Source: Stanieria sp. NIES-3757 | GTDB taxonomy: Bacteria > Cyanobacteriota > Cyanobacteriia > Cyanobacteriales > Xenococcaceae | Length of the DNA stretch: 64,000 bases | Direction of reading: 5' to 3' | NCBI GenBank assembly: GCA_002355455.1 | Contig: AP017375.1 | Span: 1,922,001 to 1,986,000, forward strand | Part shown: in pieces, positions 45,289-54,697 of the stretch | Layout: each line of letters starts with the position of its first letter | How positions within the stretch are numbered: position 1 is the first letter of the stretch | Notes under the pieces: generated by a model | Told to the model about the DNA's origin: nothing | What the model saw: the letters and a program-made list of their open reading frames with translations, nothing else | Database searches by the model: none | Program-made: the position numbers and the translations under genes

Positions 45289-46110
45289 GTGAATCACTTA
45301 ATCAAAAAAATCCAGCTTATATCTACTTTTATTTACAATACCAGTTATGAAGATGCTTGCGATCGCATTCAAGACTGGGCATCAAAAAATATGTCTTGTT
45401 ATATTGTGGCTGCAAATGTCCATGTAGTGATGACAGCTTATTGGCAGCAAACTTACAAACATATTTTAAATAATGCAGCATTAGTTACTCCTGATGGAAT
45501 GCCCCTAGTGTGGGCAATGCGTTTGTTGGGAGTCAAAAAACAAACTAGAGTATATGGCCCTGACTTAATGTTAGCCTGGTGCGATCGCGCTGCTCAATTT
45601 GAGATTCCGATTTATTTATATGGTAATAAAAAAACTACTCTTAAAAAGCTTGAATATAATCTGAAACAGAAGTTTCCTCATTTAATCATTGCTGGTACTC
45701 ATTCTCCTCCTTTTCGTACTTTAACGGCAGCAGAAGAAGCAGAAGATATTGCTAGAATTCACGCCTCTGGTGCAAAAGTTGTCTTGATTAGCTTAGGTTG
45801 TCCAAAACAAGAAGAATGGATGGCAAGACAGCAAGGCAAATTACAAGCTGTAATGATTGGAGTTGGTGCAGCTTTTAGTTTCCATAGTGGCGAAATTTCC
45901 CAAGCACCACGTTGGGTGATGAAAATGGGATTTGAATGGTTGTATCGTTTGATTAAAGAACCAACTAGACTTTGGCGTAGATATCTAATTAATAATCCTT
46001 TATTCGTAATTTTATTTACTATTCAGCTTGCTCAAGTTTGGCTTAGTTTTACTTTACTTCAAAGAAAACAAAAACCAGATTTCCAAACTCAAAATTCAAA
46101 ATTAATCTAA
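45289..46110 (+). CDS. WecG/TagA/CpsF family glycosyltransferase
   Basis: A 273-residue GT26 enzyme, starting at GTG 45289. Signatures are A-A-N-V-H-V-V-M-T-A-Y, L-V-T-P-D-G-M-P-L-V-W, R-V-Y-G-P-D-L, and L-G-C-P-K-Q-E-E-W-M (around residues 175-184). The C terminus has the membrane-associating segment typical of the family (R-L-I-K-E-P-T-R-L-W-R-R-Y). These enzymes add a sugar (for example ManNAcA or glucose-type) to a lipid carrier in capsule or teichoic acid synthesis. It is 72 bp downstream of stpA and may be part of the polysaccharide pathway with the Wza/Wzc pair. Confidence 0.92.
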   Translation: MNHLIKKIQLISTFIYNTSYEDACDRIQDWASKNMSCYIVAANVHVVMTAYWQQTYKHILNNAALVTPDGMPLVWAMRLLGVKKQTRVYGPDLMLAWCDRAAQFEIPIYLYGNKKTTLKKLEYNLKQKFPHLIIAGTHSPPFRTLTAAEEAEDIARIHASGAKVVLISLGCPKQEEWMARQQGKLQAVMIGVGAAFSFHSGEISQAPRWVMKMGFEWLYRLIKEPTRLWRRYLINNPLFVILFTIQLAQVWLSFTLLQRKQKPDFQTQNSKLI

Positions 46111-46623
46111 TAAAAATTATGTACTTATAGCCAATTAATAGTTTTTTTAATCGAAATTACCAGAAACTATTTGAGACTAAATTATTTTTACATACAATAT
46201 TTAAAGAGTGAGGCAAAAGGTAAGATAACAGACTCAGAAGTATTTAAGCCTAATTAAAACCTCTAACGAAAAGTATGGTTTGGTAATCGGATTTCCTATG
46301 ATAAGTTTTTTTGATCAAGCCTTGCGTTTATCTTAAGGATAAATTTTGTCTAATAATACTATTGTTAAATTTAATCTTCAATAATACCAATTATCAAAAG
46401 TAGCTAGATGAATGAGCCACTTATTAATGATTAAAATTAATTTATGCAAAGCTTATTTTGTATTGTTTTTGATTTTTGACTTAAAATTAAGTCTCTTATT
46501 ACTTTCGAGAAATGGTATAAAATAATTAGCTCTACTTTATTTTTTTTAGAATAAAAATATTTATTTAAATTAAATGGGATTGTTATTTAATGAATAGAGT
46601 AGGTTAATTAGCTTTAAATAACT
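46111..46623. other. Long intergenic region, nothing recognised
   Basis: About 510 bp of AT-rich DNA between two + strand genes. No ORF, RNA or repeat is convincing. A promoter for the dehydrogenase gene is expected just before 46624. Confidence 0.55.
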
Positions 46624-47607
46624 ATGTCCAAATCTAAAGTATTTATTACTCGTCAGCTTCCCAAGATTGACTTAGAAGCATTACATCAAATTGCCGAAAT
46701 AGAAACTTGGACAGAAAGACAACCACCACCTTATTCACTATTACTAGATAAAGTTAAAAAAATCGATGGTTTACTATGTTTATTAACTGATTCTATCGAT
46801 CGAGAACTAATCGAAACAGGCAAATCTTTGAAAGTAATTAGTCAAATGGCAGTTGGTTACGACAATATTGATATTGCTACTGCTACTGCTAAAAATATTC
46901 CTGTTGGTAATACTCCTGGTGTTCTTACTAATGCAACTGCCGATCTTACTTGGGCTTTATTAATGGCAATATCCAGAAGAATTGTAGAGGCAGAAAAGTT
47001 TGTCAAAGCTGGTGAATGGAAAACTTGGGAACCTACTTTGTTACTAGGAGCAGATTTACAAGGAGCTACTTTAGGTATTATTGGTTTAGGTAGAATTGGT
47101 CAAGCTGTTGCTCGTCGTGCCAAAGGATTTGAAATGAAAATTCTTTACTATAGCCGACAGCGCAAGGACAAAGAATTAGAAGCATCAATCGGTGTAGAAT
47201 ACGCAGAATTAGATACTTTGTTATCAGAGTCAGACTTTATTTCTTTACACACTTCCCTATCACCAGAAACCAAACACCTAATTAGCGATCGCGAATTGCA
47301 ATTAATGAAATCTTCCGCGATTCTAATTAATACAGCTAGAGGTGCGATCATAAATCAACAAGCTTTATATCAAGCTTTAATAACTAATCAAATTGCTGGT
47401 GCAGCTTTGGATGTTACCGATCCTGAACCCATTCTAATGGATAGTCCTCTTTTAAAACTAAATAATATTATTATTACTCCTCATATTGGCAGTGCTAGCT
47501 ATCAAACTAGAGCAAAAATGGCACAGATGGCGGTAGATAATTTAATTGCTGGATTACAAGGTAAAAGATTACCTCATTGCGTTAATCAAAAAGTATATCA
47601 GAAATAA
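46624..47607 (+). CDS. D-2-hydroxyacid dehydrogenase (glyoxylate/hydroxypyruvate reductase-like)
   Basis: A 327-residue D-isomer specific 2-hydroxyacid dehydrogenase. The NAD-binding motif is L-G-I-I-G-L-G-R-I-G-Q-A-V-A. Later come I-N-T-A-R-G-A-I-I (catalytic Arg), D-V-T-D-P-E-P (catalytic Glu) and T-P-H-I-G-S-A (catalytic His). The N-terminal Q-M-A-V-G-Y-D-N-I-D fits glyoxylate/hydroxypyruvate reductases (photorespiratory role in cyanobacteria), but related enzymes act on other 2-keto acids. It overlaps no gene; a small membrane protein starts 5 bp after the stop. Confidence 0.9.
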   Translation: MSKSKVFITRQLPKIDLEALHQIAEIETWTERQPPPYSLLLDKVKKIDGLLCLLTDSIDRELIETGKSLKVISQMAVGYDNIDIATATAKNIPVGNTPGVLTNATADLTWALLMAISRRIVEAEKFVKAGEWKTWEPTLLLGADLQGATLGIIGLGRIGQAVARRAKGFEMKILYYSRQRKDKELEASIGVEYAELDTLLSESDFISLHTSLSPETKHLISDRELQLMKSSAILINTARGAIINQQALYQALITNQIAGAALDVTDPEPILMDSPLLKLNNIIITPHIGSASYQTRAKMAQMAVDNLIAGLQGKRLPHCVNQKVYQK

Positions 47608-47612
47608 AAAAA

Positions 47613-47933
47613 ATGAATCTTCGTAAATTGGCTGGAATGCTTATGCTAATTTCTGGCGTGACGCATTTAATGCAGCTTTTGGTATATTCTCTTGAGGCTC
47701 ATGTTTTGGGTGCAGCAGCTTTTGGAATTGTTTATTTAATTATCGGTTTTTTACTGTTGCGTTCTAGACGTTTAGCACTCTGGTTAGGAGCAATTTTACC
47801 TACAATTGGTGGTATTTTGGGCGTGTATCGCTTTTTATTTCTTCACCCTAATTCTTTTACTATTTTTCATGTTGCGATTGATTTGATAGTAGTTCCTATT
47901 TGTATCAATAATCTCAGGAAAAAACGAAAATAA
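47613..47933 (+). CDS. Small four-span membrane protein, unknown
   Basis: A 106-residue protein with four hydrophobic segments (residues 8-25, 32-50, 55-75, 80-98) and a basic C terminus (N-L-R-K-K-R-K). It starts 5 bp after the dehydrogenase stop, so it is probably co-transcribed. Such short four-span proteins are frequent in cyanobacteria, but no family is named with confidence. Confidence 0.65.
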   Translation: MNLRKLAGMLMLISGVTHLMQLLVYSLEAHVLGAAAFGIVYLIIGFLLLRSRRLALWLGAILPTIGGILGVYRFLFLHPNSFTIFHVAIDLIVVPICINNLRKKRK

Positions 47934-48135
47934 AAATTAGGTGTTGCCCATCAGCAAGTATGAAGCCGAGAGTAATTTTGTTCTAGCTCTTAGCTATAGG
48001 CTGTAGCTATTAGTTTCAAATGAATTTAAAAAAAGTAGACTGATACGATAATTTAGTATTTTTCATACCCACCATGAGGCAATGCCAAACATTAATAGCA
48101 AAACGCGATCGCTTTTATTAGTTGAAATTAGCAAG

Positions 48136-48152
48136 GGTGGGCAATGCCCACC
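48136..48152. repeat. GGTGGGC palindrome (second copy)
   Basis: GGTGGGC-AAT-GCCCACC forms a 7-bp stem. It lies 10 bp from the stop of the DUF1400 gene and 200 bp after the small membrane protein gene. The first copy at 558-574 has a T run; this one does not. Confidence 0.6.
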
Positions 48153-48161
48153 TTAATTAAA

Positions 48162-48746
48162 CTAAAATGTTTGACTAGATTCTTGCCAAAAGTCTTTTAG
48201 TTGAAATAAATCTTTGGTATTAATTTGAAGACTATCTGTAGGAAATTGTCTAATTGCATCAATAATTGTCCAACCTTCTGGTTGAGCAGCAGCTTCTACT
48301 AAAGCGGAACGTAGAGCGTAAAAACCATTGCGTTCGGAATGAGTTTGTACGACTTGACCTAATTCTTTTAATAATTTTTCTCCTTTAGGAGTATGAGTAA
48401 AGTTCGATAGTTTAACGTGATTAGAATTAAATCTTTTTTGTAGCCAATCCCGTAATTGAACTAATGTATCTTCATCTAAAAACTTAGTATATAAACGTAA
48501 CTCTTGCGTAATTTCTCCTGTATTAGCATAAGTTTCTAAAGCATCAACCGAAAGAGAACAATTGAAGGGCCCATAAACTAATTTGATTGTATCAGCACTG
48601 TATCCTGGTTTAGCATAAGTAATTTCGGCTAATAAACTCATACAGCAAACAATTACGAACAGGAAACTATGAGTCAAAAAGGATGCGCTTGTCGATTTAA
48701 ATAGCTTCGACTGCGTCAATTTTGATTGACATATTTGAGTATTCAT
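48162..48746 (-). CDS. DUF1400 domain protein, exported
   Basis: About 194 residues from ATG 48746; the longer frame upstream lacks a good start context. A signal peptide is visible (F-L-F-V-I-V-C-C-M-S-L-L-A to T-Y-A). The mature part has the DUF1400 pattern: Y-G-P-F-N-C-S-L-S-V-D-A-L-E-T-Y-A, L-S-N-F-T-H-T-P-K-G-E-K-L-L, and N-G-F-Y-A-L-R-S-A-L-V-E-A-A. In larger cyanobacterial proteins DUF1400 precedes an alpha/beta hydrolase; here it stands alone. Function unknown. Confidence 0.78.
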   Translation of the reverse strand: MNTQICQSKLTQSKLFKSTSASFLTHSFLFVIVCCMSLLAEITYAKPGYSADTIKLVYGPFNCSLSVDALETYANTGEITQELRLYTKFLDEDTLVQLRDWLQKRFNSNHVKLSNFTHTPKGEKLLKELGQVVQTHSERNGFYALRSALVEAAAQPEGWTIIDAIRQFPTDSLQINTKDLFQLKDFWQESSQTF

Positions 48747-49181
48747 TTTTTGTTTAGAGATGTGTGTGAGTGAGTAAGGTTGCTCTTTTAAATAAGAGAA
48801 AACTAAGCAAGAAATAGACAAAAAAAATAAGTAGATTTTTTTAGAAAAATATTTAATTTTTGCCTAAATACTTAAACAATATATAACTTAGTTTGTAGTT
48901 GTTTAACATCAAGATTGTGTAAAGTTTAATGACTTAATAACTTAAATCTCCTTGAAATCAGGGATATAGCCAATCACTAAAATAAAGTAATAATAAAGAG
49001 ATGATTTAATACTTGACAAAATATAAAAACAAGTATATTAAAATTTTTAATAATTAAGATTGAATCAAAAGCGATCTCAGCTATGCTTTGGCTGGTGCGC
49101 TCGCGACCGAAGAGACTGAACCTCTCGCGAACACCATAAATTAATCAGCTTAAATATTAATTGACTACTTTGTAATTTGCA
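48747..49181. other. Intergenic region with GC-rich repeat-like patch
   Basis: About 435 bp without a gene. It is AT-rich except for a GC-rich patch at 49070-49131 (GCGCTCGCGACC, then CTCTCGCGAACACC) that resembles dispersed cyanobacterial repeats. No RNA gene is recognised. Confidence 0.5.
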
Positions 49182-49775
49182 TTATTTTATTTGGTAAATA
49201 TTTTGTGGTTCAATTTTTTTTCTACCAAGAATATAAGGCATTAATTTAACAATATTTCTAGCATCATCAATCCCTCGATGATGAATACCTTCTAATTCAA
49301 TTTTAGCTAGTTGCAAAGCTTGTTTCATCCCGTAGTTACTCTTTAGTTCTTGAGAAGTAGAAAAAAGTTTTTTAAGATTAATATGCTCGCTAGCGATTGG
49401 ATAAGCTACTTGATGAAATTGACAATCTTGTTCAAATTGTTTGCGATCATAATCTCCCCAAGAACCAAAAACAAAATTAGAATATATATATAACCATTCT
49501 TTAAATAAAGCGACCGCTTGCGAATAAGAAGGTGCATAATTTATTTGTTCTTGAGTAATGGTAGTTAGCTCTTGACAAAAATTAGTTAAAATTGGATGAC
49601 GACTCGGCTTGATAAAAGTTTGAAACTCACTAATAATTTTAAGCTCTTTTGCCTCAACTATTACCGCTCCAATTTCAATAATTTCCATTTCATGCCGAGG
49701 TATACTTTTACGGTTACAACATGTCGCTTCAAGATCGACAATCAAAAAGTATTGATAATTGTTTAAGTTAATCAT
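49182..49775 (-). CDS. DEDDh 3'-5' exonuclease (ERI1/KapD-like)
   Basis: About 197 residues from ATG 49775; an ATG nine codons upstream is also possible. The exonuclease motifs are present: Exo I L-I-V-D-L-E-A-T (D14, E16), Exo II around F-G-S-W-G-D-Y-D, and Exo III H-R-G-I-D-D-A-R-N, with the His that defines the DEDDh class. The W-G-D-Y-D-R motif is typical of the ERI1/KapD group that trims RNA. It is a single gene, and the target RNA is unknown. Confidence 0.88.
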   Translation of the reverse strand: MINLNNYQYFLIVDLEATCCNRKSIPRHEMEIIEIGAVIVEAKELKIISEFQTFIKPSRHPILTNFCQELTTITQEQINYAPSYSQAVALFKEWLYIYSNFVFGSWGDYDRKQFEQDCQFHQVAYPIASEHINLKKLFSTSQELKSNYGMKQALQLAKIELEGIHHRGIDDARNIVKLMPYILGRKKIEPQNIYQIK

Positions 49776-50081
49776 TAAAAGTTTTAATTTTTTAATTTTC
49801 AAATATAAAACTACATTAAAATAGGAAAAATAACAGCAAATTAGATTCGCTAAAAATCAAGATGTATTTAGTAAAATTAAGCTTACTCAAATTTTAATTT
49901 GAGCAACTTAAACACTTCAAAAGTGATCAATAATTAAACGAGCAGAGCAAATAATTTATTCAAATCTTGAGCTAATAAGACATAAAAATTGTTAGTTTGA
50001 CTAGGAAAAAAAGTTGAAGAACCGACTTGAATGACTACTTCTTCTACTCTGCCAATCAAATTACACCATCTTCAAACTAAA

Positions 50082-51734
50082 TCAAAAATTAAAGCTAGTA
50101 CGAATATGTCCTACCCATTGGGTAGCATTGTCGCTGTCATTTTCAGGATTAATTACTGCCCAAAAGCCTGGAGTAATTGCAATATAATCGTTAATTTGGA
50201 AACGGTAAAATGTTTCGATGTGATAAGCGTTATCTGGTTCATCCTGAACATCACTATCTGTTACTACAGGCGGTATTCCTACTACAACTCCACCTAAATT
50301 TCCCTCACCTCCTAAATCGGGAAAAGTTAAGCCAACTGCCCCATACCAGATATCTGCACTATCATTGTCACTGACAAATTGAGTGGTTGCTATTTCTGTA
50401 CCATCAACAAAATTACTTAATCCCGATCCGTGCGCCCGAGCTTTAACATAACCACCCCAACCATGAACTTGCAACTTTGGTGTAATTTGATAGAAGCCTT
50501 GTAAAGTATAGAAGTCTCCAGAAGTAGCAATATTTTCACCAAAGGGCTGAATTGCCAAAAAACTTCCGGTATCACTCATGAGGTTAGTTTTTCCTTGAGG
50601 ATAGTAAGAATGAGAATAAGCAAAACCAATGGCTGCATTTTCACCCTTCCATGCTAATTGAGCAAGAGCATGATAAGTCCCATTAAATAAACCATTTCCT
50701 TCTTCTGGGTTGTTGGCATCACCAGCTACATATCCAACAGACAATTCAACATTATCGATAATTTGCCAGTTAATTCCTGCACCACCACCACCTCTGCGAT
50801 AGACTGGGTTATATTCTCCAAATTTGGAAGGAACGCCTAAACCATCATCAGCAATACCCGGTGGTGTAAGAGTATCTACCAAATCGGTATAACCAATTCC
50901 TACAGGTCCTCCTCTAAGAGCTAAGTTTTCAGTAAGGGGAGTAAAGTACCACAAGTGAGGAATTTGTACTTGATTATCAGAATTATCGTCATAGTTGAGC
51001 CTGACCATATTAGTTCCCGTTAGGGGAGCGATCGCATCAAAATTGCCTACCTGTAGCCGAGTTCTCAATGTATCTCGTCCTGTAAAACTACTTTCGAGAT
51101 TAAGGCGAATTCTATACGCCAAACGGGTTTGTGTATCATCATTATCACCATCTATGGCATCGCCAAAAGTGTCATCAACTGACCAAATTACCTGACCTAG
51201 CAATTTAGTTGTGGTAGAAAACTGATAATCTTCAAGGAAAGCAGTTCGATCTTCAATATTATCAACTCGTCCTCTTAAGGTTGCTAGTTCTGTTTGAAAA
51301 TCTTGTGTTAGTCGTTTGATTGCATCAAGATCTTCCCGTGCCACTGTCTCCGAAGATGCAATTAAACGCTCGATCTGATTCAAACAAGCATTCAAACCTG
51401 CTGCAAATTCATAACGGCTAATTGCCTGGTTACCGCGATAGGTTTGATTTGGATAACCGACAATACATCCGTAGCGTTCTACTAAAGTTTGTAAAGCTTG
51501 ATAAGCCCAATCAGTTGGCTGAACATCTCTTAATTGAGAAACCGATGTTACCTGAGAGATTGAAGCATTCGATTCAAGTAAATAATCTTGGTAATTTTGT
51601 TCGACCAATCGATTGCCTTCTGGTGCTGCTAGAGCAGGCGTAATTTCTCCAAAAATACAACCGGAACAAGCAATAAGAATAATAATTGGATATTCTTGAA
51701 AAATTAGAGAATTTAATTTTATTTGTGACAGCAT
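50082..51734 (-). CDS. Iron-uptake type porin (SLH domain + OprB beta-barrel)
   Basis: A 550-residue outer-membrane protein. A signal peptide lies at residues 1-37 (ending A-L-A-A-P). The S-layer homology region (V-T-S-V-S-Q-L-R-D-V-Q-P-T-D-W-A-Y-Q-A-L, 60-125) binds peptidoglycan-linked glycans. A short coiled coil (130-165) precedes the OprB-like 16-stranded barrel (170-550), which ends with an aromatic residue (T-S-F-N-F) as outer-membrane barrels do. This is the standard cyanobacterial porin for inorganic ions. A sugar transporter gene lies divergently 483 bp away. Confidence 0.93.
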   Translation of the reverse strand: MLSQIKLNSLIFQEYPIIILIACSGCIFGEITPALAAPEGNRLVEQNYQDYLLESNASISQVTSVSQLRDVQPTDWAYQALQTLVERYGCIVGYPNQTYRGNQAISRYEFAAGLNACLNQIERLIASSETVAREDLDAIKRLTQDFQTELATLRGRVDNIEDRTAFLEDYQFSTTTKLLGQVIWSVDDTFGDAIDGDNDDTQTRLAYRIRLNLESSFTGRDTLRTRLQVGNFDAIAPLTGTNMVRLNYDDNSDNQVQIPHLWYFTPLTENLALRGGPVGIGYTDLVDTLTPPGIADDGLGVPSKFGEYNPVYRRGGGGAGINWQIIDNVELSVGYVAGDANNPEEGNGLFNGTYHALAQLAWKGENAAIGFAYSHSYYPQGKTNLMSDTGSFLAIQPFGENIATSGDFYTLQGFYQITPKLQVHGWGGYVKARAHGSGLSNFVDGTEIATTQFVSDNDSADIWYGAVGLTFPDLGGEGNLGGVVVGIPPVVTDSDVQDEPDNAYHIETFYRFQINDYIAITPGFWAVINPENDSDNATQWVGHIRTSFNF

Positions 51735-52217
51735 TTTAATTAATTCTCCTCACTAATAATCTAATTTATTGGAAATTGAACTACAAACAGAATATTTTTT
51801 TTTCAAAGTTCATTAAAATAGTTGTTGATGATAAATTTCTATTTTTTGATGTTTCGATTAAATTTATACAATAATTGAAAATGGTATTTAGTTGAAATAA
51901 TTTTAATTTTTTTTTAATAACGCAAGGATCATCTAAGGCAAATAAAAAGTAAATACAAATAGATTTTTAAGCAAAATACATCTATCTTAAGATATATAAA
52001 ATTTTATATGAAGATTTGCTTCGATTAAAAACTAAACGAATTGTATTGTTTTATTCTCTAATTAAGTCATGGTTAAAAGTGACTCAATCAGAAAATTTAA
52101 TTAATAGCTTACCAATAAATTATAACCAGCAAATTTGACTGATCTTCAATTTATTTAATTGAAGCAGTTTTCTTTGCATTTACATTTTTCTTTTAATCCT
52201 AAAAAAAAAATACAATT
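51735..52217. other. Long AT-rich divergent intergenic region
   Basis: 483 bp between the porin and the sugar transporter genes. Both promoters must lie here. A and T runs are frequent, and no gene or repeat is recognised. Confidence 0.55.
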
Positions 52218-53621
52218 ATGGCTTATCATCCCCAAACTAATATAAATCGACCAAATACATCTTTTGTAATTCTCATTAGTGCAGCAGCAGCTTTAGGCGG
52301 TTTTTTATTTGGATTTGACACTGCTGTTATTAATGGCGCAGTTATTGCTTTGCGCAATTACTTTAATGCAAGTAGTGTAGCGATGGGTTTAGCAGTATCT
52401 TTGGCACTAATAGGCTCTGCGATCGGTGCATTTTTCGCAGGGCAAATTGCCGATCGCTACGGTCGTTTAAAGATTATGCTGATTGCTTCTATCTTGTTTA
52501 CCATCAGTGCGATTGGTTCAGGAATTCCTTTCAACATTGAGTGGTTTATCTTTTGGCGGGTATTAGGTGGAATAGGAGTTGGGGCTGCTAGCGTAATTGC
52601 TCCTGCCTATATTGCTGAAGTATCTCCCGCCAAGTATAGAGGACGCTTAGGGTCGCTGCAACAGTTGGCAATTGTAGTCGGGATTTTTATTGCTCTACTG
52701 AGTAACTATTTAATTGCTTTGGTAGCTCGTTCAGCAGACAATCCTTTTTTATTTGGGTTAGAAGCTTGGCGTTGGATGTTTTGGACAGAAATTCCGCCTG
52801 CGATTCTCTATGGAGTTTCTGCCTTAGTCATTCCTGAATCGCCTCGGTACTTAGTAGCTCAAGGTAAAGAACAAGAAGCAGCTCGTATTTTAGCTAAAGT
52901 TGAAGGCGGAGATGTAGATACAAGGGTTGGAGAAATTCGCGCTACGGTATTACGGGAACGCAAACCTCAACTATCAGATTTGTTAACCAGAGGAGGCGGA
53001 CTTTTACCCATTGTCTGGCTAGGAATGGGACTTTCTGTATTGCAACAGTTCGTTGGTATTAATGTCATCTTTTATTACAGCAGCGTTCTCTGGAGAGCAG
53101 TTGGATTTACCGAACAAGATGCCCTTTGGGTCACAGTTATTACAGGTTTAATTAATATTTTGACCACCTTTATCGCGATCGCGACAGTTGATAAATTTGG
53201 TCGCAAACCTCTTCTCTTGCTAGGCTCAATTGGCATGACTATTACGTTGGGAACAATGTCGGGAATTTTTGCTTCTGCACCCATTGTTAATGGACAGCCA
53301 AATTTAACTGGTTCAGGAGGTCTAATTGCACTTATCGCTGCTAACTTATATGTAGTTTGTTTCGGATTCTCCTGGGGCCCATTAGTTTGGGTACTTTTAG
53401 GAGAAATGTTTAATAACAAGATTCGTGGGGCTGCTTTAGCTGTAGCAGCATCAATTCAATGGATTGCTAATTTTATAGTTTCGACAACCTTCCCACCACT
53501 TTTGGATACAGTTGGTTTAGGGTTCGCTTACGGTTTGTACGCGACTGCTGCTGCCATCTCAATCTTTTTCGTGATTTTCTTAGTTAAAGAAACTAAAGGC
53601 AAAACCCTCGAACAAATGTAG
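52218..53621 (+). CDS. Sugar porter (MFS) family transporter
   Basis: A 467-residue, 12-span transporter. Sugar porter signatures are G-F-L-F-G-F-D-T-A-V-I-N-G-A, D-R-Y-G-R-L-K (loop 2-3), P-E-S-P-R-Y-L-V-A-Q-G-K (after span 6), Q-Q-F-V-G-I-N (span 7) and D-K-F-G-R-K-P. The C terminus ends with E-T-K-G-K-T-L-E. It imports a hexose or related sugar with H+. The closest known cyanobacterial type is the GlcP glucose/fructose permease, but the substrate is not proved. Confidence 0.93.
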   Translation: MAYHPQTNINRPNTSFVILISAAAALGGFLFGFDTAVINGAVIALRNYFNASSVAMGLAVSLALIGSAIGAFFAGQIADRYGRLKIMLIASILFTISAIGSGIPFNIEWFIFWRVLGGIGVGAASVIAPAYIAEVSPAKYRGRLGSLQQLAIVVGIFIALLSNYLIALVARSADNPFLFGLEAWRWMFWTEIPPAILYGVSALVIPESPRYLVAQGKEQEAARILAKVEGGDVDTRVGEIRATVLRERKPQLSDLLTRGGGLLPIVWLGMGLSVLQQFVGINVIFYYSSVLWRAVGFTEQDALWVTVITGLINILTTFIAIATVDKFGRKPLLLLGSIGMTITLGTMSGIFASAPIVNGQPNLTGSGGLIALIAANLYVVCFGFSWGPLVWVLLGEMFNNKIRGAALAVAASIQWIANFIVSTTFPPLLDTVGLGFAYGLYATAAAISIFFVIFLVKETKGKTLEQM

Positions 53622-53669
53622 CCCGATTGTATTACTCACAGAATCAGTACAATGACACTAATCCAAACC

Positions 53670-53694
53670 AGAGACGTAAAATGTTTACGTCTCT
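53670..53694. repeat. GAGACG-family palindrome between convergent genes
   Basis: AGAGACGTAAA (53670-53680) pairs with TTTACGTCTCT (53684-53694); the loop is ATG. It lies 48 bp from the MFS stop and 9 bp from the DUF2993 stop and may serve as a two-way terminator. Confidence 0.8.
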
Positions 53695-53703
53695 AAAAAT
53701 TTA

Positions 53704-54441
53704 TCAAGGAATTTGATTAATTTGGGCTTCAACTTCCAGACTAATACTTCCCCTCTCCACATTCATTTCTTTAATACGAAACTTTGTCCTCTCATAGTTT
53801 AAATAAGATGAGTTAATTAATTTCCTAAGTGTCTCCATAAAAACAACCAAAATTTCTAAAGAAATTGCCTCTCCTTCTTCAAAATAAAAATTTTCCATCA
53901 AAACAGGATGATCGTGAGTACGGGGATGTATTACACCTGTGCAGCGGACTTGTTGAGTTTTATTTTTTTCCAACACTTGTAGATTGCTACTAAAAACCAC
54001 TTTACCTTCACCAGGTAAGCGTAACTCCATCGGTGGTAGAAATTTAAGTAGAACGATTTCACCATTGACATCCAACTCTAAAGGAAGAAGCTTACTAAGA
54101 AGATAGTCAGAATTCAAATTTTGATTTAGATCTGCTTCTGTCATCACCAATCTTGCCCTAGAATTAACGGGTTGGTTCAGTTCAATTTTGCCGAAAAGAA
54201 CACTCAAAAGATTGATAGCAAAGCGGTCTAGATCGAGTTCTATTTCTTGTACATGAAGATCTTGCTGCGTTACTAATCCTTTACCTGCAATTGAAATTGA
54301 ATCTACTTCTCCCTGAACCATTTTAAGTGGACCGGTACGGATATCTACGTCTATTTCTTGCGCTTTTTCTACTTGTTCAGATAATAGGTTTTCCGCTACC
54401 TTTGAGATTGCTTGTTCGTCTAGTCTTCGTTCATCTGACAT
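53704..54441 (-). CDS. DUF2993 (LmeA-like) protein
   Basis: A 245-residue protein. It has the DUF2993 pattern of amphipathic beta-strands: A-E-N-L-L-S-E-Q-V-E-K-A-Q-E-I-D-V-D-I, S-I-S-I-A-G-K-G-L-V, and A-R-L-V-M-T-E-A-D-L-N-Q. No signal peptide is clear, as in many cyanobacterial members. The actinobacterial LmeA binds phospholipids and helps lipomannan synthesis; cyanobacterial members are uncharacterised and may bind lipids. The start is ATG 54441. Confidence 0.82.
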   Translation of the reverse strand: MSDERRLDEQAISKVAENLLSEQVEKAQEIDVDIRTGPLKMVQGEVDSISIAGKGLVTQQDLHVQEIELDLDRFAINLLSVLFGKIELNQPVNSRARLVMTEADLNQNLNSDYLLSKLLPLELDVNGEIVLLKFLPPMELRLPGEGKVVFSSNLQVLEKNKTQQVRCTGVIHPRTHDHPVLMENFYFEEGEAISLEILVVFMETLRKLINSSYLNYERTKFRIKEMNVERGSISLEVEAQINQIP

Positions 54442-54580
54442 CGTTTTTTAATTCTGTTGAAACACCTGTTTTAGGCATATCAAAAAAATTTTGAAAATGT
54501 TTCATCCTAAAGTTGGACTAATTGGAAATAGATTTAGACAGAGTTAAACACTTGTTGTCAAAAAAAAGCCAGAGGTTCGC

Positions 54581-54599
54581 TTCGCTGGCGCGTACGAGT
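54581..54599. repeat. Short GC-rich repeat fragment
   Basis: CTTCGCTGGCGCGTACGAG is GC-rich in an AT-rich spacer and resembles 40243-40262 at about 15 of 18 positions. It may be part of a dispersed cyanobacterial repeat. Confidence 0.35.
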
Positions 54600-54697
54600 A
54601 AAGTTAACAGCGTTTCAAAGTAAATTTGATTGAATACTTACAATTAAATTTAAGAAGAGTTAGAGAAACAAAAGCAAAAAACTCTTGTATTAGTAGG

